NCBI GenBank assembly: GCA_002812745.2 | Contig: NCSJ02000176.1 | Coordinates: forward strand, 1-64,000 | DNA: 64,000 nt | Direction of reading: 5' to 3' | DNA from: Scytalidium lignicola | Lineage: Eukaryota; Ascomycota; Leotiomycetes | In this document: piece by piece, positions 22,755-33,064 of the stretch | How the letters are laid out: every line of letters starts with the position of its first letter | Numbering within the stretch: the stretch's first letter is position 1 | The notes under the pieces: model-generated | Told to the model about the DNA's origin: nothing | The model's input: the letters and a program-made list of their open reading frames with translations, nothing else | Databases searched by the model: none | Translations under genes and position numbers: made by a program

Positions 22755-24350
22755 TTACAGCTTAGCTAGCGGCTGATTCCCATCAGTTGCTGCAGCACTC
22801 AAGGCAGCGGTCTTCGCTGCAGCAGTTCCCGCTCTTCGTCCAAAGACTGCTCCAGACGTCAAGCCACCCCCCCCTGGATAATTTTCGAAGAAGAGACCAC
22901 CCATCATCTCGCCCACACAGTACAGCCCAGGAACACCCGATTGCGTAGTCGAACGAATCACTTGGGCCGTCTCGGGATTGACTGCCAGACCACCGAAAGT
23001 GAATGTAATACCACAGGTCACATGGACCGCCATGAAGGGTGCTTTATCTAAAGGCAAGGCCCAGTTAGATTTTGCTAAAGGTAACTTGATCGCATTTGAC
23101 TGTGTTGACAGGCCGTCTTTGACGGCAGGGTTCCATTCTTTCCTTGGATTCTCCCTTTGAAATGCATACACAGCATTGTTGTAACTTTCGACCGTAGCAA
23201 TGAACTTTTCTCGGTTTTCTAGGCCCAACGGGACTAACTTGTCTGCAAGCTCAACGAGCGAGTTCCCCATGATACGATTAACTCGTGCTTCTCGGTATTC
23301 TTCATCACGTAGCCACGGGGTCATCTTCGAGTCCCATATCTGGAAAGCAGAGTGCCCTGGCTGTGCTAGAATTGCACGGCCAAACTTAGCATATGTGTAG
23401 TTCCGTAGATCCACACCTTCATCTACGAATCGCTCTCCAAGAGTATTCAGCATCAATCCTAGAGGGTACCCGGATTTGGTGAACTCATTTGATATTTCTC
23501 GATCACCAGTGTTAGCTGGTGTGTTTGCATCCCATGCGACGGAGTGGCAGCCAGACCAATTGCCAGCTTGCTTAGCTGAAACATCCCGAATTGCAATCTC
23601 AAAACAATCACCGGTATTGAATGACGTGCCTCTCACTTTCGCGAGGTCCCACCCGGGGCCAAGGTATTGTGAGCGCATGCGTGGATTGCTCTCAAACCCC
23701 CCAGCAGCCAGGACAACAGCACCTGTCCGGATAGTTGTCTCTTTTCCGTCTTGTTCAACGGCCACAGATACCACAGCTCCCATAGCAGGGTCGGTGATTA
23801 GCCGTGTCAGAGATGTCGAATAGAATACTGATACACCATGTCGACGGGCTGCAGCTTTGTGGTCCTCGATGAGCCCCTTTCCTCCATCCTCCGTCTTGAG
23901 CGCCAATCCTCCCCAAAATTTGATACGGCCGCCAACCTTGTAAGCTTGACGATTAAACGAAAGCTGGAATCTGATGCCATTACTGGCGAGCCACTTAATC
24001 GCCGAGTTGGAGTCCTGTAAGAGAATCTTGCTGAGCTCGGGATCAGATCGCCCAGCACACACTCGGGCCATGTCGGCCGAGAAGTCATGGACTGTATATG
24101 GGTCTATATCAATCAATCCTGCCGTAGCCTCATTCACATTGTTGACAATTGGAAGAAGGTCTGAGATGCCGTTGTGTACAGTCCTGTATGCCCCAGCCGT
24201 GAAGAAGGAATTCCCTCCTGCCCACTCCTCAGGGCATTTGTCAATGAGAACAACGTGCTTAGCCCCGGCCTGTGCTGCAGCAACGGCGGCAGAGAAGCCA
24301 GCATTGCCACTGCCGGCAACCAGCACATCACAGTATGATGGTAGCACCAT
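22755..24350 (-). CDS. FAD-dependent tricarballylate dehydrogenase (TcuA)-like oxidoreductase
   Basis: Flavoprotein of the fumarate reductase/succinate dehydrogenase flavoprotein family, 531 residues in one exon. The start is taken at the Met of MVLPSYCDVLVAGSG; an upstream in-frame Met would only add a hydrophobic dozen residues. The dinucleotide-binding GSGNAG is at residues 11-16, followed by the FAD-contact region EEWAGGNS. VLAAGGFESN, VRGTSFNTGD-like (VRGTSFNTG), LNTLGERFVDEG and GITFTFGGLAVNPET match TcuA-type proteins. The C-terminal ENYPGGGGLTSGAVFGR binds FAD. TcuA oxidises tricarballylate to cis-aconitate in bacteria; the substrate of this fungal relative may differ. It shares a 407-base divergent spacer with an SDR gene. 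Confidence 0.85.
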   Translation of the reverse strand: MVLPSYCDVLVAGSGNAGFSAAVAAAQAGAKHVVLIDKCPEEWAGGNSFFTAGAYRTVHNGISDLLPIVNNVNEATAGLIDIDPYTVHDFSADMARVCAGRSDPELSKILLQDSNSAIKWLASNGIRFQLSFNRQAYKVGGRIKFWGGLALKTEDGGKGLIEDHKAAARRHGVSVFYSTSLTRLITDPAMGAVVSVAVEQDGKETTIRTGAVVLAAGGFESNPRMRSQYLGPGWDLAKVRGTSFNTGDCFEIAIRDVSAKQAGNWSGCHSVAWDANTPANTGDREISNEFTKSGYPLGLMLNTLGERFVDEGVDLRNYTYAKFGRAILAQPGHSAFQIWDSKMTPWLRDEEYREARVNRIMGNSLVELADKLVPLGLENREKFIATVESYNNAVYAFQRENPRKEWNPAVKDGLSTQSNAIKLPLAKSNWALPLDKAPFMAVHVTCGITFTFGGLAVNPETAQVIRSTTQSGVPGLYCVGEMMGGLFFENYPGGGGLTSGAVFGRRAGTAAAKTAALSAAATDGNQPLAKL

Positions 24351-24757
24351 GGTGAGCAAGATGGATGAATAATAGTAAATAATCAATCAAGTAAGAATAT
24401 TAAGGAACTTCTAATATTCGGCATGTAGCTTTACACGAAATTTCAAGAGAATAAATAGCCTCGGCTAGGGATCAATATATTCTTAGTGTAAGCTCAGTCG
24501 GCCATTGAGAAAGTTAATTATCAGCTGATAAAACTCCTCCTTAGTTCAGATACCTTCATGCATGGAGAATAGAGTTTAGTGACTTGGTTGAGATCCACCA
24601 CGGACGGAGTCTCACGGAGGCTCACTTCCCGTCGACCATTACCGTCTCGGCATCAACCTTTAGGGGCATATCAGACGTCTGAACTTCTTCCCGATCCCAA
24701 CACACAGGCAAACAATCACCAAACAAGATTGTAATAAAATTTTTCTNAAAAAAAAAA
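24351..24757. promoter_or_regulatory. divergent promoter with CGGAG direct repeat
   Basis: Spacer between the TcuA-like gene and the SDR gene, which point apart. CGGAG occurs at 24605-24609 and again at 24615-24619, ten bases apart, within a C/G-rich patch. Direct CGG repeats of this kind are bound by Zn2Cys6 factors. An N at 24747 sits beside a poly-A run just before the SDR start codon. Confidence 0.4.
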
Positions 24758-25604
24758 ATGGGTCGTCTTCAAGGAAAAGTTGCTCTCATCACCGGCGCTG
24801 GTTCAGGATTCGGTGAGGCAATCGCCAAATCTTTTTCCAGAGAAGGAGCGCATGTTCTCGTTGCAGACATCGCAACTGCCAATGGTCAGCGCGTGGCCCA
24901 GGAAATCACGGACGCCCGATCGAATGAGAGCTATGGGACTGCTGTCTTTGTGCAATTCGACTGTACAAAAAGCCAAGCTTGGAAGGAGGGGCTTAAGCTG
25001 GCACAAGACCAATTTAGAAAACTGGACATCGTGGTGAATAATGCAGGAACGACGTACACCAAGAAACCAAGCACCGAAGTGACCGAGGACGAATTTGACA
25101 AGATTGTCGCCGTCAACATGAAGAGTATCTACCACAGCGTAGTCATCGTGATGCCGTATTTCGCGCAGCGAAAGTCCGGCATCTACATAAACACCTCCTC
25201 AGTAGCCGGCTACAAGACACGTGCCGGTCAGGTGTTCTATGGGGGAACCAAGGGATTTCTCAACACAGTGAGTTCCATTCCCCATTCTCCGCCCCACGTC
25301 CACCGCAACTGACTATGGAACGAAAAACTCATAGGTCACTCAAGGACTGGCTGCTGAATGGGGCCCATCTAATATCCGGGTAAATTCTATCTGCCCGCTT
25401 CGAAGTGCGACCGGTCTATTGGAGAAATTCTCCGGCGTGCCAGATACTCCTGAGGAACGGGAGCGGTTTGCCCAGACGGTACCCTTGAGAAGAATGGGAG
25501 ATGTAGAGAGCATCGCCAATGCAGCCGTCTATCTCGCTAGTGACGAAGCTGGTTTTGTGACGGGCGTGAATCTGCCCGTTGATGGGGGACGATTGACAGT
25601 ATAG
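24758..25604 (+). CDS. short-chain dehydrogenase/reductase (classical SDR)
   Basis: NAD(P)-dependent oxidoreductase of 259 residues. Exons 24758-25267 and 25335-25604 join in phase 0 across a GTGAGT...TAG intron. The cofactor motif TGAGSGFG is at residues 11-18, NNAG near residue 90, the catalytic Ser in NTSSVAGY and the catalytic Tyr-Lys in FYGGTKG. Exon 2 gives the C-terminal EWGPSNIRVNSICP and FVTGVNLPVDGGRLTV, complete for a 250-residue SDR. It is divergent from the TcuA-like gene, so both are probably expressed together. It may oxidise or reduce an intermediate in the same pathway; the substrate is not readable. Confidence 0.9.
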
Positions 25605-25645
25605 GAGGAGCATTGGACCTCAGTCCGAGGAGAAGGGGTCTGGTG

Positions 25646-25725
25646 TGCGTTGGCCCGATAGAAGGCCTTTCTAAGGAACTCTAAGTCCTTCGGGACGGTC
25701 CTGGTTCAAAATACAGTGTAATGCA
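25646..25725 (+). other. degenerate tRNA-like sequence
   Basis: TGCGTTG (25646-25652) can pair with TAATGCA (25719-25725) as a seven-pair acceptor stem with two wobbles. Between lie a GGCC/GGCC D-arm, an AAGGA/TCCTT stem, a TCCTTCGGGA variable-arm-like hairpin and GGTTCAAA in the T-loop place. The anticodon arm is shortened and the T-arm does not pair well. It looks like a class II (Leu/Ser) tRNA relic, or chance. Confidence 0.25.
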
Positions 25726-25972
25726 TGGGCAGGATATCTAGATCCGTATATAGAATGTTACTCTCCAATTACGCTGAAACATGACACCCTTATAACTATT
25801 AGATGTAACAATGACTCGTGTCACTAGTTGAAAAGAAAACCTAAATCGTTTAAGGACTGTATGAAGACCATTGTCAGAGTCTTGGAATAGCTTTGCGCCT
25901 CTACAAAACCACATCAATGAGGAATACGGTAGCCATTGACTACTTGTCGACTGCCTGAACTCACGATAGCTA

Positions 25973-26416
25973 ACGAACTAGGGGACAGAAGTCCGTGGTT
26001 TACAAGGGTTCAAGAACACTAATTCTATTGATTAATTAGGTGTAGATTACTTACGTCTTTTTCCTAATTCCTGTACTTAATACTCGTACTTCTTTATCAG
26101 GCCATCTATTCATTGTTATGGTAATTTATCTTATTTTTCTATTATAGCTAACATTATCTCAGTTTCAGTCGTAAGTTAGATTTGGCATTTGTAAATCGTC
26201 TGCTTAATTCTCCTTTAGCATTTCTTAATAAAATCCATATCTGAAGAGATCGCAAAGTGTGAAAACAATAGAATACTATAATTTGCATGTTATCTGGCAG
26301 AACATCCATTTTAATAGAGAAATAAGTGAGTTGAGGTGGTAGAGGCACTAGAAAAATGAGGTTGTTACAGCCTCTGAGAACCCCTGTAAACCACGGACTT
26401 CTGTTCCCTAGTTCGT
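25973..26416. mobile_element. 444-bp MITE-like element with 39-bp inverted repeats
   Basis: Left repeat 25973-26011 begins ACGAACTAGGGGACAG; right repeat 26378-26416 is its reverse complement with two differences, both A/G. The interior is AT-rich without a coding frame of note. A TA flanks the left end and AA the right, which would fit a TA target of a Tc1/mariner/Fot1-type element with one change. It lies in the spacer after the SDR gene. Confidence 0.8.
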
Positions 26417-27402
26417 AAGTTCACCGTTGTATACATGAGCTCTGTACAGCCATACAATCAGACTATTACATTCAAGTCATCGTACCGCCAATCTCTCTCA
26501 TGAATTCCATTTATAACGAATACACGATACGAACCTATATCGAAGGAAAGATATATGGTGAAGAAATAGAATAAAAGCAGTAGTTTAAGCCTCCTGAGGC
26601 CGGCTTAGAATACCATGATTGAACAGGAATACACAATTAAAAACAAAAGGGTGTCACCAGATGCTAGGAAACCATGTAAGATACTGGGTGAAACGTAGTT
26701 TCAGAGGTTCACGGACAGCTACCACAGGTCTTGATTGCAGAGAAGGGTTAGGGTATATTGAAAGATACTCTAGCGTACAAAATCGGTCTGAGTCTGACAT
26801 GGCCTACTGGCCAATAGTTGATTTTATAACACAGAGATGTTAGTGTAGGTACAAACTACACGAGAGCCCAAAGGTTATAATGTCTTCAAAATCAAGATCA
26901 TACATAATCTGTTTTAAGCCAGATATAGGAAAGGGTGTGATGGGAGGAGAGTACAGGAGGCCCTGAAGGCTTTGATTAGATGTATTTAGTACAGTTTTAT
27001 AGCTGCTCCAGGCGTCTCGGAATCTTATGACTAAATCAATCAATCAATCAATCATGAGGATTACGGTATATCCTCTTCTTTTTGCCGACTCCACTTGGGA
27101 AAGCCCTTGATATTTACGGATAGTTAGGGTAAGAAGAGAATCACCTTCGAGGAGTCCGGATGATGTACTAAGTACGCCATGTCTAGTCACAAGCAACTGA
27201 GTCGCTCGAAATCAAGACTAATTCTACGACGACGGGCGTTCATGCTCCGAAGAAGATCTGGATTTGTAAATCAAGAGCCGGAAATTCTCCTCCGCAATTT
27301 CTAAGGCGAATCATATACATATCAGCATACCATCATGATTGTCCTCGTCATTGATATCTCGTACGAACAACAACATTGCCCAGTCACGAGCGCTGACAAA
27401 GC
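26417..27402. other. intergenic upstream of the carrier gene
   Basis: About 990 bases without a gene. It contains a short AATC tandem run (27034-27052) and otherwise nothing recognised. Confidence 0.5.
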
Positions 27403-28441
27403 ATGAAGCCGTCTATTCCTCCATCGAGTAGCGGGCATGGCACCACCAAGGTAAGAGTCATGGGCGAATGAGAAGATCCTGAAGGCTTCTGTTAACTGAT
27501 GGAACAGACTAGTTCGCCACCGATCTCCCTTGCCTCGGGTGCGACTGCAGGCGGCGTCGAAGGACTGGTAACGGTGAGTGGAGGACTACATAACACGCCC
27601 AGTAAATGGGATGAAAACTTTTGCCCCAGCTCTACCCTAACATCGTTAGTATCCTTTCGAGTTCGCCAAAACAAGTGTGCAGCAGCGCAGCAACTACGGT
27701 TCCTCCAACCCCATTCGCGTCATTCTCCAAGTGGTTCGTTCCCAAGGCCCCGGTGCCTTGTACGTTGGATGTAGCTCCATGGTGCTGGGTACGGTGGTCA
27801 AGGATGGAGTCCGGTTCCTCTGCTACGACAGCATCAAGGCAAGACTAGCTGGGCAGTCTGGAAGTGTCTCCTTGATCGGTGGTATCATCGCAGGAATGGG
27901 CGCAGGTGTGGCTGAAAGTGTTCTGGCCGTCACACCCAGTGAACGGATCAAAACCGCCTTGATCGATGATGCGAGGGGTCAGAAGCGGCTGCGGAATGGG
28001 TTGCACGCTGTCAGCTTCATCGTCCGGAATCAGGGGTTAGCCGGCCTGTACCAGGGTCTCGCGGCCACAACGATGAAACAAGCGGCCACCTCGGCCGTCC
28101 GAATGGGGAGTTATAATGCCTTGAAAGAGCTCACGCGGAGGGCTGGATGGAAGGGAAATACCGCGACGACGTTCTTGATGGGAGCTTGTGCTGGAGCGGT
28201 TACCATGTACGCGACGCAGCCGCTCGACTCCATTAAGACGCGGTCACAAGCCCTAGGCGCGGCGGGTACTTGGCGGGCCTTCCAGGATATTGTGCGGGAC
28301 CATGGGGTCTGGGGGCTTTGGCGGGGTAGCACGATGCGACTGGGTCGGTTGTTGATGGGTGGCGGCATCGTCTTTTCCGTCTACGAGAACGTGCATTCTC
28401 TCTATTCCGACATCGCAGCTCGAGGCACAGTTGCCCCGTGA
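27403..28441 (+). CDS. mitochondrial carrier, tricarboxylate (citrate) transporter type
   Basis: Inner-membrane solute exchanger of the SLC25 family, 301 residues. Exons 27403-27450, 27508-27573 and 27650-28441 join in phase 0. Using the acceptor TTAG at 27649 gives YPFEFAKTSVQQRS, the first carrier signature. The other two are TPSERIKTAL and QPLDSIKTRS, so all three Px[DE]xx[KR] repeats are present. The SERIKTALIDD segment is characteristic of the citrate carriers of fungi and animals. The N-terminus has the usual Gly-Ala-rich LASGATAGGVEGLVT. Most fungi have a housekeeping citrate carrier, so this may be that gene or a pathway-specific paralogue. Its place beside a TcuA-like enzyme favours a role in moving a tricarboxylate, by inference. 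Confidence 0.9.
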
Positions 28442-29405
28442 CCCACTTCACCGGAGTTTTCGGCAGATGCAAGATAAGCATAACTTATACGGAGTATTGT
28501 AAGGGACTAAGCTCTTTTAGCTTAACATGAGGGGAAAAGTTCATGTCTTCAGGAGTATTGGAGGCTGCGGGGCACAAGATAGCAATATTACAATATTAGG
28601 TACTACAGTAATACACTTCATGCCACGTAACTGTGGAGCATCAGACGTTCCGTTTCCGCACGGATCGTTGTTGTCCGCCGTTGGAGAGAATCGTGCCTCT
28701 GCTTACGACGACATACACTACTGATCAGGGTTGGTTCGGCGTTAAGTCGTGTTCGGAGATACGATCAGAGCCACCCTGTACAGTAGCATAATTGATACTG
28801 GATACTAGATCCTAACCAGACGTGTACTGTATGTATGTTAGTCGGCAAATGCCATACTGTAGTATTCTCCTCAACAATACAGCTCCTAATCGTACTATAC
28901 CTTAACTCTGCAGTACAATAAGTCCAGAATACGGAATCATACAATCTCTCGTGAGATACTCAATTTTTATTCTAAACGTCCTTATTCCTTTGATTGCTCC
29001 TTTGCATACTCTAATCAAAAATTATAATGTGTTGCCAAGTTTAATAAGACTCTTAATGTTTTATTTATCTTCACTGAAAACTGAAAGTTATATACAACGA
29101 TAATAATTAGCAAAATTAGAGAGAGAAAAAAGGCCGTACTTATTACTTCCTCTAGTAGTAGACATGCTTTGCCCATTTAATACATCTCATTTCTAAATTG
29201 CAAATCAGAATAGAGCAATTGCAGAATCTTTTCTAGCGTAGGTATTTCGTGACGGACGGGTCGCCTACAGAGACATAGAAACCAACTGTGAAAGAGAACG
29301 ATATTTCATTAGCTAATATTTGAATGCCAAATAACAAGTAACTAACTGGCATCATCTCCAAAACGGCTATCTTGATAAAAGAGACCAGAATCGGTTTACG
29401 TAATG
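28442..29405. other. intergenic, nothing recognised
   Basis: About 960 bases between the 3' ends of the carrier and hydrolase genes. It becomes AT-rich after 28950, with no gene. Confidence 0.6.
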
Positions 29406-30719
29406 TTAGTTATTCTCGGCCGTATGGGCCTCCTTGATGAAGTCCAGGCCTTTCAAGAAATACGGAAGGAACACTTTGGGATCTTCGGTCATCGGGAAGT
29501 GTCCTAACCCTTTCATCTCTGTAAATACGGCACCTGGTATCTTTGCGGCAGTGGCTCTGCTTAATGTCGGTGTGCAGCTATAATCATATTCACCGGTCAA
29601 CATATATACGGGACATCGCTTTGTATCGATGAGATGGACTCGGTCACGTCCATCCCATGATTCGAAGTAGAACTGCAAGTCGCCTGGGAAAACCTTGGCT
29701 GCCTGTGATGAGTAGATCCACCAGATCAAGCGATGGTACATTGCGGGTGACGTGGGGGAGATCATGCCGCAGACACGCTCCGGGTTCAAGATAGACTCGC
29801 CCAAGTCCGCACCCATGCCGTAAATGGGCGGCGAGGTAGGGAGGTGATCACAACCTTCACATGGGATCACACCGCTCACGCCCAGTTCTGCCGCCCGGAT
29901 TGCAACGGCTAGGCAAACATGACCTCCCATGCTAGCACCAGAGACGATGGGCCTGCTGAGATTCAATTTCCGAATGAACTGCCTGATTACATCGATATAT
30001 GAATCTTCATCCAGGCCATAACCTTCGGGGAGGGTCTTCGTCCCTGGAAAAGATCGACCATGACCAGGAAGGTCAAAGGCGTACATCGTACACCGTTCTT
30101 GGAGTACTTTGTTGTTCAGGAGAGAATGAAGCTGTCTAGCATCCGCACCGGCTGTGTGGAGCAGTAAAACCGCTTGGGGCCCGGTGCCAGCCATGTCGTA
30201 GAAGATTTTACACCTTCCAAACCGCAGAGTGTCGATCCAGGTGTATCGACCGACGATACTGTCCTCATCAGCCTCGTCGTCGTCGTAGAATACAGCCTCG
30301 AGAGGAGGTTTCGTCCGATTATGGAGCACATCTCGGATGAGATCCAGAACCAGTCGCCACACCCGGGCATTTTTGGCGGCAGCTTCAAAGTCCCCTTCGA
30401 TCTTTACACCATTCTCCGGGCCCAGACAGCGCATCATTCCCCAGTAGCTCTGGAAAGGCGCCCGAGGCTGCGTAGCAAAAAATTCCCGCCACGCATCCTC
30501 TGGCGCAGTGAGTGCAAAGGCTTCATCCCCAGACGCCCCTTCTGAAATGGTGAAAGATCCTTGTTGCACTCTCACGTGGATGAGATTTGGGCCTTCACTT
30601 TTCAAGGCAAAGTGGATGTCACGACCTGCTGCAGATATCGCAAGTTCGGGGTCTGCATTGAGAGCAGCTCCAACACCTTGCAGAGCTTGTTTGATAGAAT
30701 CGACAAAAATAGATGACAT
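29406..30719 (-). CDS. alpha/beta hydrolase with N-terminal SCP2-like domain
   Basis: Predicted 437-residue hydrolase. The start is taken at MSSIFVDSIKQAL; an upstream in-frame Met would add 55 residues of unlikely sequence. Residues about 15-130 resemble a sterol-carrier-protein-2-like domain (GSFTISEGASGDEAFALTAP, then GVKIEGDF). The hydrolase fold follows from about residue 165. Nucleophile Ser is in SGASMGGHVC, acid Asp in LTGEYDYSC and His in GLGHFPM, so the triad is complete. YAFDLPGHGRS marks the strand before the nucleophile. The substrate is unknown; an ester or lactone of a lipid-like or organic acid is possible. It is divergent from the MFS gene. Confidence 0.85.
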   Translation of the reverse strand: MSSIFVDSIKQALQGVGAALNADPELAISAAGRDIHFALKSEGPNLIHVRVQQGSFTISEGASGDEAFALTAPEDAWREFFATQPRAPFQSYWGMMRCLGPENGVKIEGDFEAAAKNARVWRLVLDLIRDVLHNRTKPPLEAVFYDDDEADEDSIVGRYTWIDTLRFGRCKIFYDMAGTGPQAVLLLHTAGADARQLHSLLNNKVLQERCTMYAFDLPGHGRSFPGTKTLPEGYGLDEDSYIDVIRQFIRKLNLSRPIVSGASMGGHVCLAVAIRAAELGVSGVIPCEGCDHLPTSPPIYGMGADLGESILNPERVCGMISPTSPAMYHRLIWWIYSSQAAKVFPGDLQFYFESWDGRDRVHLIDTKRCPVYMLTGEYDYSCTPTLSRATAAKIPGAVFTEMKGLGHFPMTEDPKVFLPYFLKGLDFIKEAHTAENN

Positions 30720-31254
30720 GGTGCTACCACGTGAGACCAGATATCCGTGACTCGAGTGAGTGCTCCAAGGTATCGTTAGCAGCGATCCGAACGACAGATA
30801 TACTGCTCGACCACCATTCGCGCTAGTCGGCTCACAACTACCGCCAGCTCGATCTGGTTCAGGATCTAGATCAAATGCTTGCAAATTGATGGCAGCGTCA
30901 CATCCAAGGCACTAGATGGTAGGTCGTAACGGACAGTCCCCGCCCGCGCGCGGTGTTTCGTGCTCCGCCGACAGGATCTCTTGCCTCACAGAACCTGGGG
31001 TAAATGTTTATCTTTCCCTCTTCTGTGGAGGCTCTGTTGATCTGATAGCCGTCTCACTGGCTACGGAATCGGAATTGGGTATAGACTTAACCCCGCGGCA
31101 ACCCCAGAACCCACAGCAATATCACACCCCCTAACACTACGCCCCTCTTGTTTTCGTCTGGGGAGCCGTCTATAAAGGCTGAGACGCCCTGCTAGATAAG
31201 ATCTTCTTCCATTAAACCAATGTATAGTGGCCCCCTTGCAATCGATAGCCCATC
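30720..31254. promoter_or_regulatory. divergent promoter of hydrolase and MFS genes
   Basis: A 535-base spacer between two genes pointing apart, which suggests joint control. The only motif I would note is a CG-rich patch near 30945-30970. No operator is assigned. Confidence 0.4.
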
Positions 31255-33064
31255 ATGGACATTCAGGAGAAAGAAGACATTCAGACGCAACACAAAGAGG
31301 GGGCAGTTGGGACATTCATAGATGATCGAGATGAGTACGAGCATCTCCTAACCAAGTTCGATGCGACACGTCAGAAAAAACTCCTGCGGAAGATCGATTG
31401 GCGATTGCTTCCTGTATTGACCATCTTCTATCTGGTGTCATTTATGGATCGATCAAATATCGGCAACGCAAGACTTCAAGGTCTGGAAGCTGATCTCCAT
31501 CTTACACCCGGTCAATTCAACTGGTATAACAAAGCCATATCCACTGTCTCTACTGTACAGTTCTTCGATGGGTACTGATACCTACTAGGTGTCTGACGAT
31601 TTTCTTTATTCCCTACGGCTTGTTCGAGGTTCCAAGCAATCTGATTCTCAAGTTCACCAAACCATCCATATGGCTGCCAGCCATCATGACCGCATGGGGT
31701 GTGGTGTAAGTCTCTTCCTGCTCCAGATACCTCCTCTCCCATGTTTGCCTACCCACGATCGATGGAGGCAGGAGAATTCGACTCCTTTGAATTATGTACA
31801 GTGTCATGGCTAAAACTAGATTTCTTAGGATGATGTGTTCAGGATGGACGCAAAACTACTCCGGCATGCTAGCTGCACGATTCTTTCTTGGAGTAGCGGA
31901 AGCTGGTCTATTCCCTGGAGCAACGTATCTCTGTACCACGTGGTATCTTCGATACGAGCAGCATTTCCGTGTTGCTCTCTTCTACACCGCCGCGAGCTTA
32001 GCAGGCTCCTTCTCAGGCCTTCTTGCGTATGGGATTGGCTTCATGGACGGTACAATCCGCTGAACCCACCTTGGAAGTTGTCCGTACTGACTATGGCGTA
32101 GGGATACGAGGCTACAGTGGCTGGCGATGGATTTTTATTCTGGAGGGCCTCTTAACGATCATCGTGGCACTGGTATCGATCTTTTTCATCTGTGATACCC
32201 CAGCAGATGCAAAATGGCTCACTGAAGAAGAGAGGAGATTCATTATACTACGACTCCAGTTTGATGGCCATGAGCGTGGATATACGGAACCTGAGTTCAA
32301 GATGAAATATCTAGTTCAGGCATTTACCGATATGAAGGTTTACCTGGGCTGTGTGAGTTCTGATAAATAGGTTGTGATATATGATGCGGTGCTAATACAA
32401 TCTCGCCTAGATCATGTTCTTCACCATCTCCACAGGAACCTATTCACTCTCATATAGTCTGCCAACAACCATTAATCTTCTTGGTTATACTGCTGCCAAT
32501 GCCCAACTTCTCACTATCCCAATCTATGCATTCGCCTGCATTATGTGCATTCTTAACGCTATTATTGCTGACAAGATCGCGAAACGCTTCCAAGCCATTG
32601 TTATCCCCTATTTTATTGGTTTGGCTGGAGTCATCATATGCTTGGTGGTTCACCCCGAAGAAAAGCCTGGGGTGATTTACTTTGCCATGTTCCTCGTGGC
32701 CAGCGGCTTGTTTCCTACAACCCCGGCAATTGTCTGTTGGATCTCGAACAATGTGGCTGGTCAGTGGAAACGATCTATTGGGATGGCTCTTGAATTCACA
32801 TTAGGAAATCTGATCGGAGGTGTCGTTGGGTCCAATATATTTCTCGCGCGGGAATCCCCGTCCTTTCGCACGGCGTACCTGGTTCTAGCAAGCTTTTTCT
32901 CAGTCGGCATTGTGACTTCGACCACTCAACTTTGGCTGCTGACCTCGGCGAACCGAAAAAAGGAGCGACTGATTGAAGCTACTCCTTTGGAAGATCAAGA
33001 GAGGCTAGATATGGAGTGGAAGGATGAAGGTGACAAGAGTCCGTTCTTTAGGTATACCTTGTGA
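31255..33064 (+). CDS. MFS transporter, Dal5/anion:cation symporter family
   Basis: Plasma-membrane importer of an organic anion, 503 residues. Exons 31255-31523, 31589-31705, 31829-32049, 32102-32352 and 32411-33064 all join in phase across GT-AG introns. Landmarks of the allantoate/nicotinate permease family appear in order: DWRLLPVLTIFYLVSFMDRS then NIGNARLQGLE, IFFIPYGLFEVPSNLILK, RFFLGVAEAGLFPG, and YSGWRWIFILEGLLTI. Twelve membrane segments are expected. Members carry allantoate, nicotinate, pantothenate, biotin or other carboxylates; which one cannot be told. It is divergent from the hydrolase, which supports import of a substrate that the hydrolase or TcuA-like enzyme then processes. 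Confidence 0.9.

Noticed and set aside
23974..24372. 132-codon frame on the plus strand
   Set aside because: It is antisense to the TcuA-like coding sequence and shows no family match.
31589..31828. Separate small genes inside the MFS locus
   Set aside because: These frames are intron read-through. Splicing five exons gives one complete transporter of 503 residues.
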